A DNA stretch of 64,000 nucleotides from Konateibacter massiliensis (GCF_900184995.1 NZ_LT860099.1:1328269-1392268); one strand, 5' to 3'. Positions 52,349 through 62,269 are shown, counted from the first letter of the stretch. Made by a program: numbers and translations. Notes: generated by a model from the letters alone, not told the origin.

Positions 52349-53725
52349 TTAATTTTTCTTCTTTTCACCACAATACTGCATCAGAATCACCGACTCAACA
52401 TTCGCCGTACCAGCAAACATATCTACAGCCACAGCCTTCTCCACCTGATACCCTCTCTCCAACAACACCTCCAAGTCCCTCACAAGACTGGTTGGCTTAC
52501 AAGAGATGTAGACTAATCGATCCACACCATACGCAATAATCTTATCCAGCGCCTTCGGATGTATTCCATCTCTCGGAGGATCCAATACAATCAGGTCGGG
52601 TTTATCCTCAATCGAATCGATAACTTTTAAAACATCCCCCGCAATAAACTCGCAGTTATCCAGCTCATTCAGTTTCGCATTCACTCTTGCCGCTTCTACC
52701 GCTTCCTCCACGATTTCCACACCTACTACCTTTTTGGCAACCGGGGCAAGCATCTGGGCAATCGTTCCGGTTCCGCTGTATAGGTCAAATATCGTCTTGT
52801 CCTGCGTCGTTCCCACATATTCTCTCGCTGTGTCGTAAAGCACCTCCGCACCAAGGGAATTTGTCTGGAAAAAGGAAAACGGTGATATCTTAAATTTCAA
52901 TCCCAATAGCTTCTCATAAAAATAATCTTGTCCATATAAAATGAACGTCTCATCACTTTTTACCACATCCGCAAGACTGTCATTCACCGTGTGGAGAATT
53001 CCTACAATGTTTCCGTCCAGCTCAAGCCTTAAAAGCGCCTCTGCAAATTCCTTTAAATCATACTCTTCCTGAGAGCTTGTCACCAAATTAATCAAAAGCT
53101 CTGATGTCTGTTCGCCTCGTCTAACCAGAAGGTGACGCAAATATCCCTTATGACTCATCTTATGATAAAAGTCAATGCCTTTCTCCTTAAAATAATTTAA
53201 TGAACAGGCTAATATCCGATTGTAATCTTTATCCACAATCTGGCAGTCCGATACGGTCACAATATCGTGAAAGCTTCCTCTTTTGTGCATTCCGAGCATC
53301 AATGGTCCATCCTTAACCTCGTCACCAAAAGAATATTCCATCTTATTTCGGTAGCCGAACTGCTTCGGGCTTCTCTTAATCCCCTCAAATACATACTCAT
53401 CCTTGATAACAGAATCAAGTAGCTCCTTTACCTGACGCTCCTTCAGCTTAAGCTGCTCCTCATAGGAAATATTCTGGTAAGTACAACCGCCGCAGCTTCC
53501 AAAGTGAATACAGGTCGGTGAATCCAGCTCAAGCGGGGACTTTTCAAGAACCTCAAGAACTCTACCCTCGCCGCGTCCCTTTCTGATTTTATTTATAGAA
53601 AATCGAAGTTTCTGGCCTTCGACTGCATTTTTCACAATTACCTTTTTATCCTCAACCGCAATAATTCCCTTATTCGGAAACTGAACTTTTTCCACTATTC
53701 CTTCGTAAACTTGTCCTTTTTTCAT
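52349..53725 (-). CDS. rlmD: 23S rRNA (uracil-5-)-methyltransferase RlmD/TrmA family
   Basis: A 458-residue RNA methyltransferase that makes 5-methyluridine. The N-terminal TRAM domain (about 1-60) is followed by iron-sulfur-type cysteines CIHFGSCGGC (about 74-83). The SAM-binding part has DLYSGTGTIAQ and VVGVEIVEEAVEAA. Catalysis uses LDPPRDG and the nucleophile cysteine in VYISCKPTSL. It ends NVESVILMQY plus a short lysine-rich tail. ATG 53725 follows GAGAGG. The end of this gene family is a known landing site for mobile elements in streptococci, which matters for the adjacent recombinase. Confidence 0.93.
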   Translation of the reverse strand: MKKGQVYEGIVEKVQFPNKGIIAVEDKKVIVKNAVEGQKLRFSINKIRKGRGEGRVLEVLEKSPLELDSPTCIHFGSCGGCTYQNISYEEQLKLKERQVKELLDSVIKDEYVFEGIKRSPKQFGYRNKMEYSFGDEVKDGPLMLGMHKRGSFHDIVTVSDCQIVDKDYNRILACSLNYFKEKGIDFYHKMSHKGYLRHLLVRRGEQTSELLINLVTSSQEEYDLKEFAEALLRLELDGNIVGILHTVNDSLADVVKSDETFILYGQDYFYEKLLGLKFKISPFSFFQTNSLGAEVLYDTAREYVGTTQDKTIFDLYSGTGTIAQMLAPVAKKVVGVEIVEEAVEAARVNAKLNELDNCEFIAGDVLKVIDSIEDKPDLIVLDPPRDGIHPKALDKIIAYGVDRLVYISCKPTSLVRDLEVLLERGYQVEKAVAVDMFAGTANVESVILMQYCGEKKKN

Positions 53726-53780
53726 AATATCCTCTCTATCTTCCACTATTTAAAAGCTACCTTATAACTGTTCCATACCT

Positions 53781-53858
53781 TTACAGTTACTCCCCTATTA
53801 TATTATCAATCCCGCTATAACGCAATTTAATCTTAACCGAAACCAAATAATGTATCAC
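53781..53858 (-). promoter_or_regulatory. rlmD promoter, first copy of a 78-base repeat
   Basis: On the minus strand TTGCGT (53825-53820) and TATAAT (53802-53797) are 17 bases apart. The whole 78-base segment recurs at 54692-54769 with about 66 of 78 bases the same by hand count. The spacer TATAGCGGGATTGATAA is almost unchanged between the copies. Confidence 0.8.
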
Positions 53859-53958
53859 CGTTCAGTCAAATAGATTTACTAGATTGTTATATAAATCTAT
53901 GCAGTCTAAAGACAAGTTGCCAGACATGTCCGAGCAGAACGGCTTCGCTTGCCCTGAA

Positions 53959-53986
53959 CAAAAAAAGTCCGGTAATTAACGGACTT
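53959..53986 (-). terminator. Terminator after the DUF1287 gene
   Basis: AAGTCCG (53965-53971) and CGGACTT (53980-53986) form a 7-bp stem with an 8-base loop. Leftward it is followed by a T-run. It lies 25 bases past the DUF1287 stop. Confidence 0.88.
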
Positions 53987-54011
53987 AATCATACTAATGC
54001 ATTATTAACAT

Positions 54012-54656
54012 TTATTCAGATATTCTAAAATGTCCAATAATATCTGTTCTTTTTTCTAAAATATCTTCTTCATATTTTTTCTGCCAACAATCGTTATGAT
54101 GAATCACATATGGTACATGATTAGAATTTCTTCTGTCAGATACTATTCCTATATGATGCTTGAAAACAACAATGTCTCCTCCTTGCCATTCTTCATAATC
54201 ATTAACATCCGTTGTTAGATTAATTGTATTGTTCTGAAAATATACATACAAATTTTTTACACGTCTAAAATCAATATTAGAATCTGGCTCATCAATATCA
54301 TAATTTTCAGGATATTCATTTACATCCTTTTCTAAAAGAATTTGTAAATCGTAACCTGAATTTTTCAAAGCCAATGCAACAACGTCTGTACATACGCCAT
54401 AATGATCATCCGGATATCCCGTTTCATAATATTTACTTTTATATTTTGGGTGTGTATCAACATATGCTAATGCATTTTTAAGTATATCTGTTTGGTCATC
54501 AATTCCATCATTATCTTTATCAATTGTGCTTTGTATTTGTGATAATTCGGTATAATTTTGAGGCCTCTTAGAAGATGTATGTTGATAATTAAATGCTACA
54601 AATATTAATACTACAATAATTACACAGAGCAATAGTGTTGTTATTCTCTTTTTCAT
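54012..54656 (-). CDS. DUF1287-family exported protein
   Basis: A 214-residue protein with one N-terminal membrane anchor or signal (about 5-23) and an outer DUF1287 domain of the NlpC/P60-like fold. The likely catalytic cysteine is in YGVCTDVVALAL (about 88), with histidines in HHIGIVSDRR and YVIHHNDCW. A Ca-binding-like loop DKDNDGIDDQTDI precedes the domain. Family members are thought to act on cell-wall or lipid amides; this is not firmly established. It has its own promoter, a close copy of the rlmD promoter, and its own terminator, so it looks like an inserted single-gene unit. Confidence 0.85.
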   Translation of the reverse strand: MKKRITTLLLCVIIVVLIFVAFNYQHTSSKRPQNYTELSQIQSTIDKDNDGIDDQTDILKNALAYVDTHPKYKSKYYETGYPDDHYGVCTDVVALALKNSGYDLQILLEKDVNEYPENYDIDEPDSNIDFRRVKNLYVYFQNNTINLTTDVNDYEEWQGGDIVVFKHHIGIVSDRRNSNHVPYVIHHNDCWQKKYEEDILEKRTDIIGHFRISE

Positions 54657-54691
54657 ATTTTTTCCTATCCAACTATTTTTTATAAATTGCT

Positions 54692-54769
54692 TTACATTTG
54701 CTCTTCTATTATATTATCAATTCCGCTATAACACAATTTAATCTTAACTAAAGCCAAATAATACATTAC
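54692..54769 (-). promoter_or_regulatory. DUF1287 promoter, second copy of 78-base repeat
   Basis: On the minus strand TTGTGT (54736-54731) and TATAAT (54713-54708) are spaced by 17 bases, exactly as in the rlmD copy. The segment is a direct repeat of 53781-53858. It starts 36 bases upstream of the DUF1287 ATG. Confidence 0.8.
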
Positions 54770-54792
54770 AAAAGGAGGGCTGCTCATTCATG

Positions 54793-54838
54793 AGGGCTAT
54801 TGCAAAACGACTGATTTTCAGTCATTGAGCAACAGCCC
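54793..54838 (-). terminator. Large hairpin ending the chemosensory operon
   Basis: GGGCTATTGC at the left pairs with GCAACAGCCC at the right (one mismatch). Inside, GACTGATTTTCAGTC makes a second stem. It starts ten bases past the response-regulator stop. There is no long T-run, so it may end or stabilise the operon message. Confidence 0.65.
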
Positions 54839-54847
54839 CCTGTTTCT

Positions 54848-55249
54848 TTATTTCTCTTTTGTTATCCCTAACTTCTCCAAAACCTCTTCGAACTTCCCTA
54901 TATCAATTGGCTTCGCTGCATAAGCATTACATCCAATCTCAAAGGCCTCCTGAACAAACTGCGTTTCTGCCAAGGCGGTCGTCATAATAATCTTAGAGCG
55001 ATTTTCAGGCTCCACTTCCTTTTGTTCCTCGTAGTCCCTGATATTCTTTAACACCTTAACCCCATCTACTTTAGGCATCATGATGTCAAGGCATATGAGC
55101 TGATATGGATTTTTGTCTTTCATAGACATTAAAAAGGCATCCAGCGCTTCCAGTCCATCCACTACCAAGTCACACTCTCCGTATTGAGAAAGAACCTTAT
55201 ATATGAATTTACGACTTACAAAATCATCCTCGGCCACTAATATCCTCAT
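54848..55249 (-). CDS. Single-domain response regulator (CheY-like)
   Basis: A 133-residue receiver domain. The acidic pair is in RILVAEDDFVSRKF, the phospho-acceptor aspartate is in LICLDIMMPKVDG (about 57), the Thr in IIMTTALAE and the Lys in YAAKPID. No output domain is present. AAGGAGAGAGAG precedes the ATG at 55249. It is the last gene of the chemosensory operon, right after the hybrid kinase, so it may receive phosphate from that kinase's HPt domain or from CheA. Sequence features (wide beta3-alpha3 insertion) differ from classical flagellar CheY. Confidence 0.92.
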   Translation of the reverse strand: MRILVAEDDFVSRKFIYKVLSQYGECDLVVDGLEALDAFLMSMKDKNPYQLICLDIMMPKVDGVKVLKNIRDYEEQKEVEPENRSKIIMTTALAETQFVQEAFEIGCNAYAAKPIDIGKFEEVLEKLGITKEK

Positions 55250-55294
55250 CTCTCTCTCCTTCTTTCTTCCTTATTTTTTATTCTCTTATATCGG

Positions 55295-57589
55295 TCAATA
55301 TCCTGCATGATAGCACTGGTTATGAAAACAATTTTGTAATTCCACTCTGCAATTTTTAGCCTCCTCTAAATTTCCCCGTCTTATCGCCAGTTCTATTCGA
55401 AATGCCAAATCTTTTATATCCAATGCATCTATTTCTATTGCAAGATTTTTTATCTTATGTGCCGTCGCCTCTATGCAGGCAAAATCCTCCTTTTCTATTG
55501 CCAGCGCTATTGTAGGTATATTTTCAGATATTTCATCTAAGACTTCTTTAATGTCAGGATAAGATATATCACTTTTTTGAGGAAGAATATACCAATCCTC
55601 CTCCCTCGTGAACCTATGAATGGTATCGTACAATTCCCCCATTTGAATTGGCTTTGGCAGATATCCATCCATTCCAAGGCTCAAGAATCTCTCCCTGTCA
55701 CCAAGTAAGGTATAGGCAGTAATCGCAATAATTGGCGTTTGCTTTGCCTGTCCTATTTCGAGTTCCTTGATTTTCCTTGTCACCTCAACTCCATTCATTT
55801 CAGGCATTTGAATATCCATTAGGATAATATCATATTTTTCAATCTGAAAAAGTTCCAATGCTTCCCTTCCATTGCTCGCTACATCTACTTCATATCCATT
55901 TTTAAGAAGCATTTTTAAAATGACTTTTTGATTGATTTTATCATCTTCTACCATAAGAATATGAACCGGTTTCGTCGGTTTTAAAAATACCGGTTCTTCG
56001 GCATCCTTTTTCTTCAGGCTGCCTTCTTGCTTAAAAGTTAAATAGAAATAAAACGTACTACCCATTCCTTTTTCGCTTTCTACCCCAATTCTTCCTCCCA
56101 TCATCTCCACTAAACTTTTCGATATTGCCAGCCCAAGCCCTGTACCACTATAATTTTTGGTTTTATAATCCTCTACCTGGCTAAAGCTTTTAAATAATTT
56201 CTCTATATTGTTATCATCAATTCCAATTCCTGTATCCGATACTTCAAATTTTAATTCCACTTGCCCTTCTAAAGCCCTACTGGTAATGGAAAGGCTGATA
56301 CTTCCTTCCTCCGTAAATTTTATACCGTTACTGATGAGATTGTTTATAATTTGGCGAAGTCTCATCGGATCTCCGATTAAAACTTGAGGAAGATTGGAAG
56401 AATAACTATAAATAAAATCAAGGCCTTTACTTTCCATCTTAGGAGCATGTATTTTCACGATTTCTTCTATGACTTCTTTTAAATCAAAGCTCACATTATC
56501 TATGGATAACTTTCCCGCCTCCATTTTAGAGAAGTCTAAAACATCATTTATAATTTTTAACAGTGCATTGGCACAGCCTTTTGCTGTTGTTAAATTATCT
56601 GTTTGCTCATAGTTTAACTCTGTCAGCAGCGTTAAATCAATCATTCCCACAATTCCATTAATAGGCGTTCTTATTTCATGACTCATATTTGCTAAAAATT
56701 CACTCTTTGCCTTATTTGCGGCTTCTGCTGCTTCCTTGGCTGATATTAAATTCTTCTCTGATTGCTTTAAATCCGTAATATCCACAAGAGTTATAACTGC
56801 ATTCTTTACTCCTTCTTGCGAAAGCGGAGTAATGCTTGCCTTAAACCAAAATTCTTTTCTCTTATTGTCTACTATTAACGTCTTATGTAACTCTATCTTG
56901 CCGGTTCCCTGTCCCTGTCGTATTGCTAACGTAATTCCTTTTCTAAGCTGACAGTCCGTGCATTTCGGTCCATAACCGCATCCAAGGCTGTTATCTCTAC
57001 TTCCTTCACAGGAAAAGCTATTGCCAAAATATTTTCCTAACATCCAATCTCTTGTTCCGTTTACATATTCCAAGGCAATTTCATTGACCTTTGTAATGTA
57101 GTATTCTTCATCCAGCATTACCATTCCCACAGGAGCATAATTAAAAATAGAGAGTAAGTTTTCTTTTTCATGTATATGTTCCTTCTCTAGATACTTCAGT
57201 CTTGTAATATCACGCAATACTAAAACTGTACCAATGATCATCTCTTCTGCATTTTTTACAGGGGAACAGGTAGCTGAAACATATTTTTTAGCTTCACTTT
57301 TTGTTATGATAATTGTATCATGGACGAGACCTGCAATCCGGTCATTGATTATTGCGTCGTTGATAGGGCTTTCTACCCTTTCTTTTGTTTCTCCATGCAT
57401 AAAAATAAAAATATGATCAAATGCTTTTCCGATAGCCTCACTCATATTTATATCTGTAATTTCTTCTGCCTTATGATTCATGTAAGTAATGTTACCCTCT
57501 AGATCCGTTGATATAATACCATCCCCAATACAAGATAAGGTCGCCGCTGCATTTTTTATATTGTCATCGGGCAGTATATTATGATACAT
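55295..57589 (-). CDS. Hybrid sensor kinase: PAS-PAS-HK-REC-HPt
   Basis: A 764-residue cytoplasmic kinase without TM segments. PAS 1 is about 12-130, PAS 2 about 145-275. The second PAS has a cysteine cluster (CEGSRDNSLGCGYGPKCTDC) that may bind a metal or iron-sulfur centre. HisKA with His304 (NMSHEIRTP) and HATPase with NNLISNGIKFTEEG follow. A receiver with HILMVEDDKINQK and LMDIQMPEMNG comes next, then a C-terminal HPt with ATAHKIKNLA. All relay residues are present. GAGGTG lies six bases before the ATG at 57589. It follows cheD in the operon and probably adds a second, redox- or ligand-linked input to the pathway. Confidence 0.92.
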   Translation of the reverse strand: MYHNILPDDNIKNAAATLSCIGDGIISTDLEGNITYMNHKAEEITDINMSEAIGKAFDHIFIFMHGETKERVESPINDAIINDRIAGLVHDTIIITKSEAKKYVSATCSPVKNAEEMIIGTVLVLRDITRLKYLEKEHIHEKENLLSIFNYAPVGMVMLDEEYYITKVNEIALEYVNGTRDWMLGKYFGNSFSCEGSRDNSLGCGYGPKCTDCQLRKGITLAIRQGQGTGKIELHKTLIVDNKRKEFWFKASITPLSQEGVKNAVITLVDITDLKQSEKNLISAKEAAEAANKAKSEFLANMSHEIRTPINGIVGMIDLTLLTELNYEQTDNLTTAKGCANALLKIINDVLDFSKMEAGKLSIDNVSFDLKEVIEEIVKIHAPKMESKGLDFIYSYSSNLPQVLIGDPMRLRQIINNLISNGIKFTEEGSISLSITSRALEGQVELKFEVSDTGIGIDDNNIEKLFKSFSQVEDYKTKNYSGTGLGLAISKSLVEMMGGRIGVESEKGMGSTFYFYLTFKQEGSLKKKDAEEPVFLKPTKPVHILMVEDDKINQKVILKMLLKNGYEVDVASNGREALELFQIEKYDIILMDIQMPEMNGVEVTRKIKELEIGQAKQTPIIAITAYTLLGDRERFLSLGMDGYLPKPIQMGELYDTIHRFTREEDWYILPQKSDISYPDIKEVLDEISENIPTIALAIEKEDFACIEATAHKIKNLAIEIDALDIKDLAFRIELAIRRGNLEEAKNCRVELQNCFHNQCYHAGY

Positions 57590-57605
57590 TACAAACACCT
57601 CACTT

Positions 57606-58073
57606 TTATATTTTAATTGGTTGGGTTGTCACTAATACTTTTCCTTCCTCCACGTTAAGGTGTAACGTGCGGCTTATATACCCTCTTGTTTCTTCCACTG
57701 CATAAGAGAGATGCAAATCTTTTAGTATCAGTTTAACTACCTCTACATTTTTTTCTCCTATTTTAAATACATCTTCATAAATGGAATCTGCCCCTCCATA
57801 TATACTGATAATAAGTTCTTCTTTTTTGCATCCGTATTCATAGCACATTTGATGAAGCATAGCCGGAAGCCCTGTTGTTGCATAATACCCTGGACGCTCT
57901 ATACGCCCCTCTTCTTTTGGCGGATAGGGCAACGCAATATGCAGCATACCCGCTACACTCTTTAATGGACAATACGCAACCACTGCCACACAAGAAGAAA
58001 GTGCATAGGTAGAAATAAAATCCTCTTTTCGATTTGATATAATATATTCTCCAATTCCCACTACTTTTTCCAT
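57606..58073 (-). CDS. cheD: Chemoreceptor glutamine deamidase CheD
   Basis: A 155-residue CheD. The catalytic cysteine sits in STYALSSCVAVVAY (about 28), and the histidine in AGMLHIALPYP (about 45). The conserved IYGGADSIYEDVFKIGEKNV is present. ATG 58073 gives the family's usual length; the frame extends to 58100, overlapping cheB by 19 bases, and the ribosome site is weak either way. It deamidates receptor glutamines and completes the CheR/CheB/CheD adaptation set of this operon. Confidence 0.93.
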   Translation of the reverse strand: MEKVVGIGEYIISNRKEDFISTYALSSCVAVVAYCPLKSVAGMLHIALPYPPKEEGRIERPGYYATTGLPAMLHQMCYEYGCKKEELIISIYGGADSIYEDVFKIGEKNVEVVKLILKDLHLSYAVEETRGYISRTLHLNVEEGKVLVTTQPIKI

Positions 58074-58081
58074 TGTCTTCT

Positions 58082-59107
58082 CTACTCCAAGAAAGAGCAT
58101 ATTGTACCGGCTATATTCTTAAGTGGAACCTGCCGTTCTACTGCTCCAATATTATAAGCTACCTTCGGCATTCCGTATACCACACTGGTTGCTTCATCCT
58201 GTCCTATGGTTCTGGCTCCGCTTCGCCTCATGCTTAGAAGCCCTTTGGCTCCATCGTATCCCATTCCTGTCAGAATAATTCCAATCGCCTTATCTTTTCC
58301 TTCCTTTGCAACAGATTCAAACAGTATATCAACAGAAGGACAATGTCCGTTGACTTTTTCTCCTTCCAAACATTCTATCTTGTATCTATCCCCCATCTTT
58401 TTTACCTTCATATGCTTATCTCCAGGGGCCAAAAGAGCCTGTCCTGCCTCCAAATAATCTCCCGTCTTCGCCTCTTTTACTTTAAGATTAGTAGAAGAAT
58501 GCAGCCTCTCCGCAAACATTGCAGAAAATACAGGAGGAATATGCTGTACAATAACAATTCCGGGTAAGTTTTTCGGCAGTTGTTTTAAAATAGTATAAAT
58601 CGCCTCTGTTCCCCCCGTGGAGGCTCCTATCGCAATTATCTTTTCTGTATTTTGACTAAAATTTCTTATTAGCTTAGGAGACGCAACGCTTGTTTTAGAG
58701 GGAAGCACTTTGGCATATGAGGCAATTTTCACTTTTTGAATCATTTCCATTATAAAATATTCTACGTTCTTTACTACCATCAAATCCGGTTTGGCTACAA
58801 AATCAACTGCCCCTGAATCCAGAGCATCGAACACAGATGTATTTAGGGCACTAACCATAATAACCGGCAGAGGATATTGCGGCAGTAATCGTTTCACAAA
58901 TTCGATACCGTTCATTTTTGGCATTTCTACATCACAGGTCATAACATCCGGATGATATTCTAATATTTTATCTCTTGCCTCAAAGGGATCTTGTGCTACG
59001 CCAACCACCTCTATATCGCTGTCAGTCGAAAGTCCTCTTGCCAATATTTCTCTGAATATTATGCTGTCATCTACTATCAAAACACGAATCTTTTTTCCTT
59101 GTTCCAC
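58082..59107 (-). CDS. cheB: Chemoreceptor methylesterase CheB
   Basis: A 341-residue protein with an N-terminal receiver (VLIVDDSIIFREIL, then DVMTCDVEMPKMNGIEF) and a C-terminal methylesterase. The esterase has the active serine in GASTGGTEA (about 157-165), the histidine in VIVQHIPP and the aspartate in LTGMGYDGAKGL. It removes methyl groups from receptors when phosphorylated by CheA. It starts 82 bases after cheR and ends 8 bases before the chosen cheD start. Confidence 0.96.
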   Translation of the reverse strand: MEQGKKIRVLIVDDSIIFREILARGLSTDSDIEVVGVAQDPFEARDKILEYHPDVMTCDVEMPKMNGIEFVKRLLPQYPLPVIMVSALNTSVFDALDSGAVDFVAKPDLMVVKNVEYFIMEMIQKVKIASYAKVLPSKTSVASPKLIRNFSQNTEKIIAIGASTGGTEAIYTILKQLPKNLPGIVIVQHIPPVFSAMFAERLHSSTNLKVKEAKTGDYLEAGQALLAPGDKHMKVKKMGDRYKIECLEGEKVNGHCPSVDILFESVAKEGKDKAIGIILTGMGYDGAKGLLSMRRSGARTIGQDEATSVVYGMPKVAYNIGAVERQVPLKNIAGTICSFLE

Positions 59108-59189
59108 TTATACACCTCACCCCATCCATTGATGGTGATTTAGCTGATGACTACCAGCTGTAAAGCCCCCATCTGAATTAAGTTTTACT

Positions 59190-60014
59190 TTATATTTTTT
59201 CTCCCTTTCTATATACAGATGGAATGACATATTTAAATGGTGACTCATCTCGATCGATTGTTTCGGAATGACCGATAAATAAGTAGCCTCCATATTCCAA
59301 AGATTCATAAAATTTTTGTATCAGATTTCTTTTGGTATTTACGTCAAAATATATCATTACATTGCGGCAAAAGATCACATGAAATTTACGTTTAAACGGA
59401 AAGGTTTCTTCCATTAAGTTAAACTTTCGATAAATGATTTCCTTTTTTATTTTATCTGTTATGACAAAATGGTTATGGTCCATCTTTTTTAAGTAATTTA
59501 ATTTCCATGCGGGAGGAAGGGGATGTACCTCCTCATTGGTGTAAATCCCCTTTTTTGCCTTATCCAATGCAAAGCTGGATATGTCAGTTGCCAAAATTTT
59601 AGCATCCCACAATAGTGCGTCTTTTCCCAAATACTCATCTATAAGCATTGCCAACGTATACGGTTCTTCCCCTGAAGAGCAGCCTGCACTCCATATCCTG
59701 AGATCTTTATCTGTGACTTTTTCTTTTAGCATCGGAAGTGTGTAATCCCTAAAATAGTAAAAATGGTTGACCTCTCTCATAAAGAAGGTATGGTTTGTTG
59801 TAATTTTATTTAGTAAGGTTTTTACGCCTTCTCCCGATTTATCTCTCATGAGAAAATCATAATACTCTGTAAAACTTTCAAACCCATACTGAATTAGCAC
59901 ATTATTTAATCTTCCTGTCACCAATGTCTTTTTCTCTTCTTTTAAGTTAATGCCGTAATTATTGCGTATATACTCTGCTAATTGAGTGTACTCTTTCTCT
60001 GTGATTGGTTTCAT
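59190..60014 (-). CDS. cheR: Chemoreceptor methyltransferase CheR
   Basis: A 274-residue SAM-dependent methyltransferase. The N-terminal helical domain has GINLKEEKKTLVTGRL. The SAM site is WSAGCSSGEEPYTLAM (about 110-125), and the later motif is FCRNVMIYFD. No TPR or other extension is present. It methylates receptor glutamates, opposed by CheB. It lies between mcp and cheB on the same strand. Confidence 0.96.
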   Translation of the reverse strand: MKPITEKEYTQLAEYIRNNYGINLKEEKKTLVTGRLNNVLIQYGFESFTEYYDFLMRDKSGEGVKTLLNKITTNHTFFMREVNHFYYFRDYTLPMLKEKVTDKDLRIWSAGCSSGEEPYTLAMLIDEYLGKDALLWDAKILATDISSFALDKAKKGIYTNEEVHPLPPAWKLNYLKKMDHNHFVITDKIKKEIIYRKFNLMEETFPFKRKFHVIFCRNVMIYFDVNTKRNLIQKFYESLEYGGYLFIGHSETIDRDESPFKYVIPSVYRKGEKI

Positions 60015-60037
60015 TCATCGTCCCTTCTAACATAGCA

Positions 60038-61732
60038 CTAATATTTTCCAAACTCGGTATCGCTTAATGCTATGCTTTGTTTCGATGAGGAAGATGTGTT
60101 ATTTCTTTTTTTATCTGACATATCATCAAGCATTTTAAGTACTTCCGGATTAAATTCATCGTATTTCGGATAATCTTTGCTGCTGTTTCTTAATTTGAAT
60201 TTGCTTACCATATCTTTTAGAAGCTCTGCCTGACTTGACAATTCTTCGCTTGCTGCGGCACTCTCTTCTGAGGTTGCAGAATTCGTTTGCACTACATCAG
60301 ACACTTGCATAATTCCCTGATTAATTTGTCCGATTCCGAGAGCTTGTTCATTGGAAGCTGTTGCAATGTCCTCTACAAAAACAGCTACCTTGTCAATCTC
60401 TTCAACAATTTCCGTTAAAGAAATCGCTGTTTCTTTTGCAATCTTTGTTCCGCTCTCTACCTTTTTTATAGAGCCTTCTATCATATCTGTTGTTTCTTTT
60501 GCTGCTTTTGCGGAACGAGCTGCGAGGGTTCTTACCTCTTCCGCAACTACTGCAAAGCCCTTTCCGTGCTGTCCTGCTCTCGCTGCTTCCACAGCGGCAT
60601 TGAGTGCTAAAATATTTGTCTGGAATGCAATATCATCAATTACCTTTATAATTTTGAATATATTACTCGATGATTCATTAATTTCTTCCATTGCCTCAAG
60701 CATTTCCTGCATTTGTACATTGCCATGCTCTGCACGAGATTTCGCTCCTCCTGCCAGCTCATTGGCTTGGTTTGCATTATTCGCATTTAATTTTGTTTGA
60801 GATGATATTTCTTCTAACGATGCCGTTAGTTCTTCTACAGAACTTGCCTGCTCTGTTGCTCCTTGAGAGAGTGCTATACTGGAATCCGATACCTGCCTTG
60901 CTCCCGTTCTTACTTGCTCTGCCGCAGAATTAATATTGGACATTACATCATTCAGCGTATTATTCATTCGTTTAAATGCAGCCCCTAAAATACCTATTTC
61001 ATCCTTGGATTCTATATCTACGGAAACGTCCAGATTTCCGTCTGCTACTGCATCTGCTACTACCATCAGCTTATTAAGCTGCCTGCTTATTATACTGGAA
61101 AGAATCAATCCGAATAAAATAGCTATGATAACGCCTACCAAAATAACAGCACTCACAACTGCCGTTTGTCTGGAAAAGTTTTGAGCATTCTCCTCTATCG
61201 CCAATTCAGCCATTTTAGTATTGGAGTCTACTAATTTTTGTAATGCTTCGTCCGAATGAATTCTTGCCTCTGTTACAGTAGCTAAGGAATCTAAAGCCTC
61301 CTTATATTTCTGATCCTTAACTAATTCTAAGTTTTCATCACGCAGTATCTCATAGGTCTCAAGAGTACTCATAACATCGTTATATAACGTCTCGTTTTCA
61401 CTGCCTTTTACTATGGTTTTTCCATATTCCGAAAGAAGCGCCTCACTTGCATCTGTCAATTCATTTACTTTGTTCTGTCTATCAGCAAAGATTGAGGGAT
61501 CTTGCTCATAAACAGCCAGAACATGATTGGCTCTGATATCCTGTAGATTAATTTGTATCGTCTTGAGGTCTCGTACCGGAATAAAATTGCTGTTATACAT
61601 CTTTTCACTTCTGCTATTAATTGTATTCATATTGCTAATACCAACGATTCCGACAATACCAGTAAAAATTGCAAGAACTATAAAGCAAATAATAAGTTTA
61701 GAACGAATTTTTATATTATAAAACCATTTCAT
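60038..61732 (-). CDS. Methyl-accepting chemotaxis protein, 4-helix sensor
   Basis: A 564-residue receptor with classical layout: TM1 (about 11-32), an external four-helix-bundle ligand domain (about 33-185), TM2 (about 188-210), HAMP (about 211-263) and a methyl-accepting domain with tip [18 protein letters not shown]. No C-terminal CheR-binding pentapeptide is seen; it ends in DTEFGKY. ATG 61732 has GGAGG nine bases upstream. Encoded within the che operon, it is likely the dedicated receptor of this CheA. Confidence 0.95.
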   Translation of the reverse strand: MKWFYNIKIRSKLIICFIVLAIFTGIVGIVGISNMNTINSRSEKMYNSNFIPVRDLKTIQINLQDIRANHVLAVYEQDPSIFADRQNKVNELTDASEALLSEYGKTIVKGSENETLYNDVMSTLETYEILRDENLELVKDQKYKEALDSLATVTEARIHSDEALQKLVDSNTKMAELAIEENAQNFSRQTAVVSAVILVGVIIAILFGLILSSIISRQLNKLMVVADAVADGNLDVSVDIESKDEIGILGAAFKRMNNTLNDVMSNINSAAEQVRTGARQVSDSSIALSQGATEQASSVEELTASLEEISSQTKLNANNANQANELAGGAKSRAEHGNVQMQEMLEAMEEINESSSNIFKIIKVIDDIAFQTNILALNAAVEAARAGQHGKGFAVVAEEVRTLAARSAKAAKETTDMIEGSIKKVESGTKIAKETAISLTEIVEEIDKVAVFVEDIATASNEQALGIGQINQGIMQVSDVVQTNSATSEESAAASEELSSQAELLKDMVSKFKLRNSSKDYPKYDEFNPEVLKMLDDMSDKKRNNTSSSSKQSIALSDTEFGKY

Positions 61733-61774
61733 ATCGTAGCTCCTCCTCGTATGTGGATTAAGTTTCATTTTATC

Positions 61775-62269
61775 TTACATCGCCATGCTTATATCTTCTA
61801 ACTCATTCTCTGTTAATAGCTTCTCACAATCCAGCAACAGAAGAATTTGACTTCCTACTTTTCCTATATTTTTTACATACCTATTATGAAATCTGTGGTT
61901 TACCTGAGGCGGCTCTACAATATCCTCTTCCGCAATTTTTAATACCTCGGAAACTCTGTCTACAACAATACCAATTAATACATTTTGAATATCCACAACT
62001 ATAACGCAAGTCCTGTCATTATAGTCTCTGGGTTCTTTTTTAAATCTGATTCTGACATCCATAATCGGTATAATTTTTCCTCTTAAATTAATAATACCTC
62101 TTACATATTCCGGAAGCTCCGGTATTGCTGTAATTTCCTGAATGCCTATAATCTCCGTTACATAGTCAATTTCTATTCCATAGCTTTCCTTATCTAAGGA
62201 GAAGGTCAAAAATCTTCCTTTTTGAGTGTCTTCTTCTCTTTCTTCATAAAATTCTGTGGTATGATCCAT
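61775..62269 (-). CDS. cheW: Chemotaxis adaptor CheW
   Basis: A 164-residue CheW with the two-lobed beta fold. It shows RFLTFSLDKESYGIEIDYV, IPELPEYVRGIINLRGKIIP (typical NLRG motif) and a closing QILLLLDCEKLL. It couples receptors to CheA. It starts 35 bases after cheA ends and lies 42 bases before the mcp start. Confidence 0.95.
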   Translation of the reverse strand: MDHTTEFYEEREEDTQKGRFLTFSLDKESYGIEIDYVTEIIGIQEITAIPELPEYVRGIINLRGKIIPIMDVRIRFKKEPRDYNDRTCVIVVDIQNVLIGIVVDRVSEVLKIAEEDIVEPPQVNHRFHNRYVKNIGKVGSQILLLLDCEKLLTENELEDISMAM

